Below are positions 63,224-64,000 of a DNA stretch of 64,000 nt, piece after piece. Under the pieces are notes generated by a model. That model searched no databases, had not been told where the DNA came from, and saw only the letters and a list, made by a program, of their open reading frames with translations. The first letter of the stretch is position 1. The number at the start of each line of letters is the position of its first letter. This DNA is from Pithys albifrons albifrons (taxonomy: Eukaryota; Chordata; Aves; Passeriformes; Thamnophilidae), in NCBI RefSeq assembly GCF_047495875.1, contig NC_092458.1:107572227-107636226 (forward strand), read 5' to 3'. The translations under genes and the position numbers were made by a program.

Positions 63224-63811
63224 CTGAAAGAAAAGAGCTTTTTTTTAACCCAATATCAATTTTTGCAATGAGAAACCTTAAGACACCTAAAAGAACAATG
63301 GAAGAAAACAGACTGTGTAGAAGATGGTCTTTCCTCTGTTTTGCTTCCAATCTTCTAAAAAATGTCTAGATTTTATAGGTGAATTTTCAGTAGTGAGAAG
63401 CTATGGCGATTTTTTAAACTAAAACAATATTTCAAACAATAACTATCTACTGAAAAGTTCAGCCAACAATGTTGTCCTTTAAAAAGCTGAAAAAATCATG
63501 AGAAATTAAGCTCCAGTAAACTGCTCTACTTTGTCAGAAAGATGACGTGGATGATCTAATACAACTCCAATTTGAGCACAATTGTGGCTACTGCTCTTCG
63601 AGTACATTCAGTTGACCTTTTGCGGTTACTGCATCATGCAGTACATTTTAGCTGCTTAAAAAGCCAAAATATCCATAACTGACCAATAATTTTTAGGAAA
63701 ATAAACATCCAATAGATTTTTCATTGAGATCAAGGACATATTAATACTGTGCTGTAAATATCCATGGTCTTTCAAATCAGTTTGAAATAACTACTGCCAT
63801 TCCTTCATCCA

Positions 63812-63843
63812 CTTATTTATTTGTTTATTTATTTATTTATTTG
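63812..63843 (+). repeat. (TTTA)n microsatellite
   Basis: About eight TTTA units with one TTTG interruption make a short, slightly imperfect tetranucleotide repeat. Confidence 0.9.
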
Positions 63844-64000
63844 CTTTGAGCGTTTGCAAAAGTGCTTCTTTGTTGTTTTGAGCTGTCTGCTGCATTTCCT
63901 TTCTAGGTTTAACCTATTTCTGTTCAACGGGTACGAGGGACACACATGCAGCATAACCCTTACAACAGTATACTTTGGAAAATGAGTCATCCATAAGAAA

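Larger units (their letters stand above)
57028..64000. other. AT-rich non-coding sequence
   Basis: No gene is recognised. Landmarks are an A15 run at 62324-62338, the possible minus-strand exon at 63152-63223 and a TTTA repeat at 63812-63843. A slightly less AT-rich stretch near 57.62-57.89 kb has an 88-codon plus-strand frame with no recognisable motif. Confidence 0.55.

Noticed and set aside
1..64000. CRISPR array, operon, prophage or tRNA genes
   Set aside because: No regularly spaced repeats, no prokaryotic gene layout and no cloverleaf-forming sequence with A and B boxes was seen. The window is vertebrate nuclear DNA.

Overview
This window reads as nuclear DNA from a bird. It is AT-rich, has no bacterial-type gene density and no open reading frame that I can assign to a known protein. 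It has the sparse repeat content typical of avian genomes. The clearest lineage marks are two 3' ends of CR1 LINEs with the ATTCTATG-type tail, an older and more diverged CR1 tail, and a solo LTR with avian endogenous-retrovirus layout. I cannot tell the species. The window is best read as intergenic or deep-intronic sequence in a gene-poor region.

Layout. 1-23.8 kb: unique AT-rich sequence with two GC-richer patches (about 6.17-6.78 and 13.65-14.2 kb), a G-quadruplex motif (1931-1956), simple repeats including a perfect (AT)27 array (14897-14950), and three short segments bounded by good splice signals that might be exons (2229, 16502, 18097). 23.8-24.1 kb: CR1 3' end, minus strand. 24-48 kb: mostly featureless, with C-tracts, an ancient CR1 tail at about 38.05-38.34 kb and a small perfect tandem duplication at 42841. 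48.05-48.40 kb: CR1 3' end, plus strand. 51.1-51.6 kb: a 40-bp tandem duplication and a compact hairpin. 55.95-57.03 kb: the most eventful kilobase, holding a minus-strand solo LTR and then a 302-bp insertion with perfect 14-bp target-site duplications. That insertion begins with a full-length 5S rRNA-like sequence. 57-64 kb: quiet, with one more possible exon on the minus strand at 63152-63223.

The standout is the 5S-headed retroposon at 56712-57013. It has an intact-looking 5S internal promoter (A box and C box), a non-ribosomal body of about 183 bp, no poly(A) tail and no CR1-type tail, so it looks like a SINE rather than a plain 5S pseudogene. 5S-derived SINEs are known from fish, lepidosaurs and a few mammals but are uncommon in birds, so this is the best candidate for something little described. 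No protein-coding gene, tRNA or CRISPR array is supported anywhere in the window.
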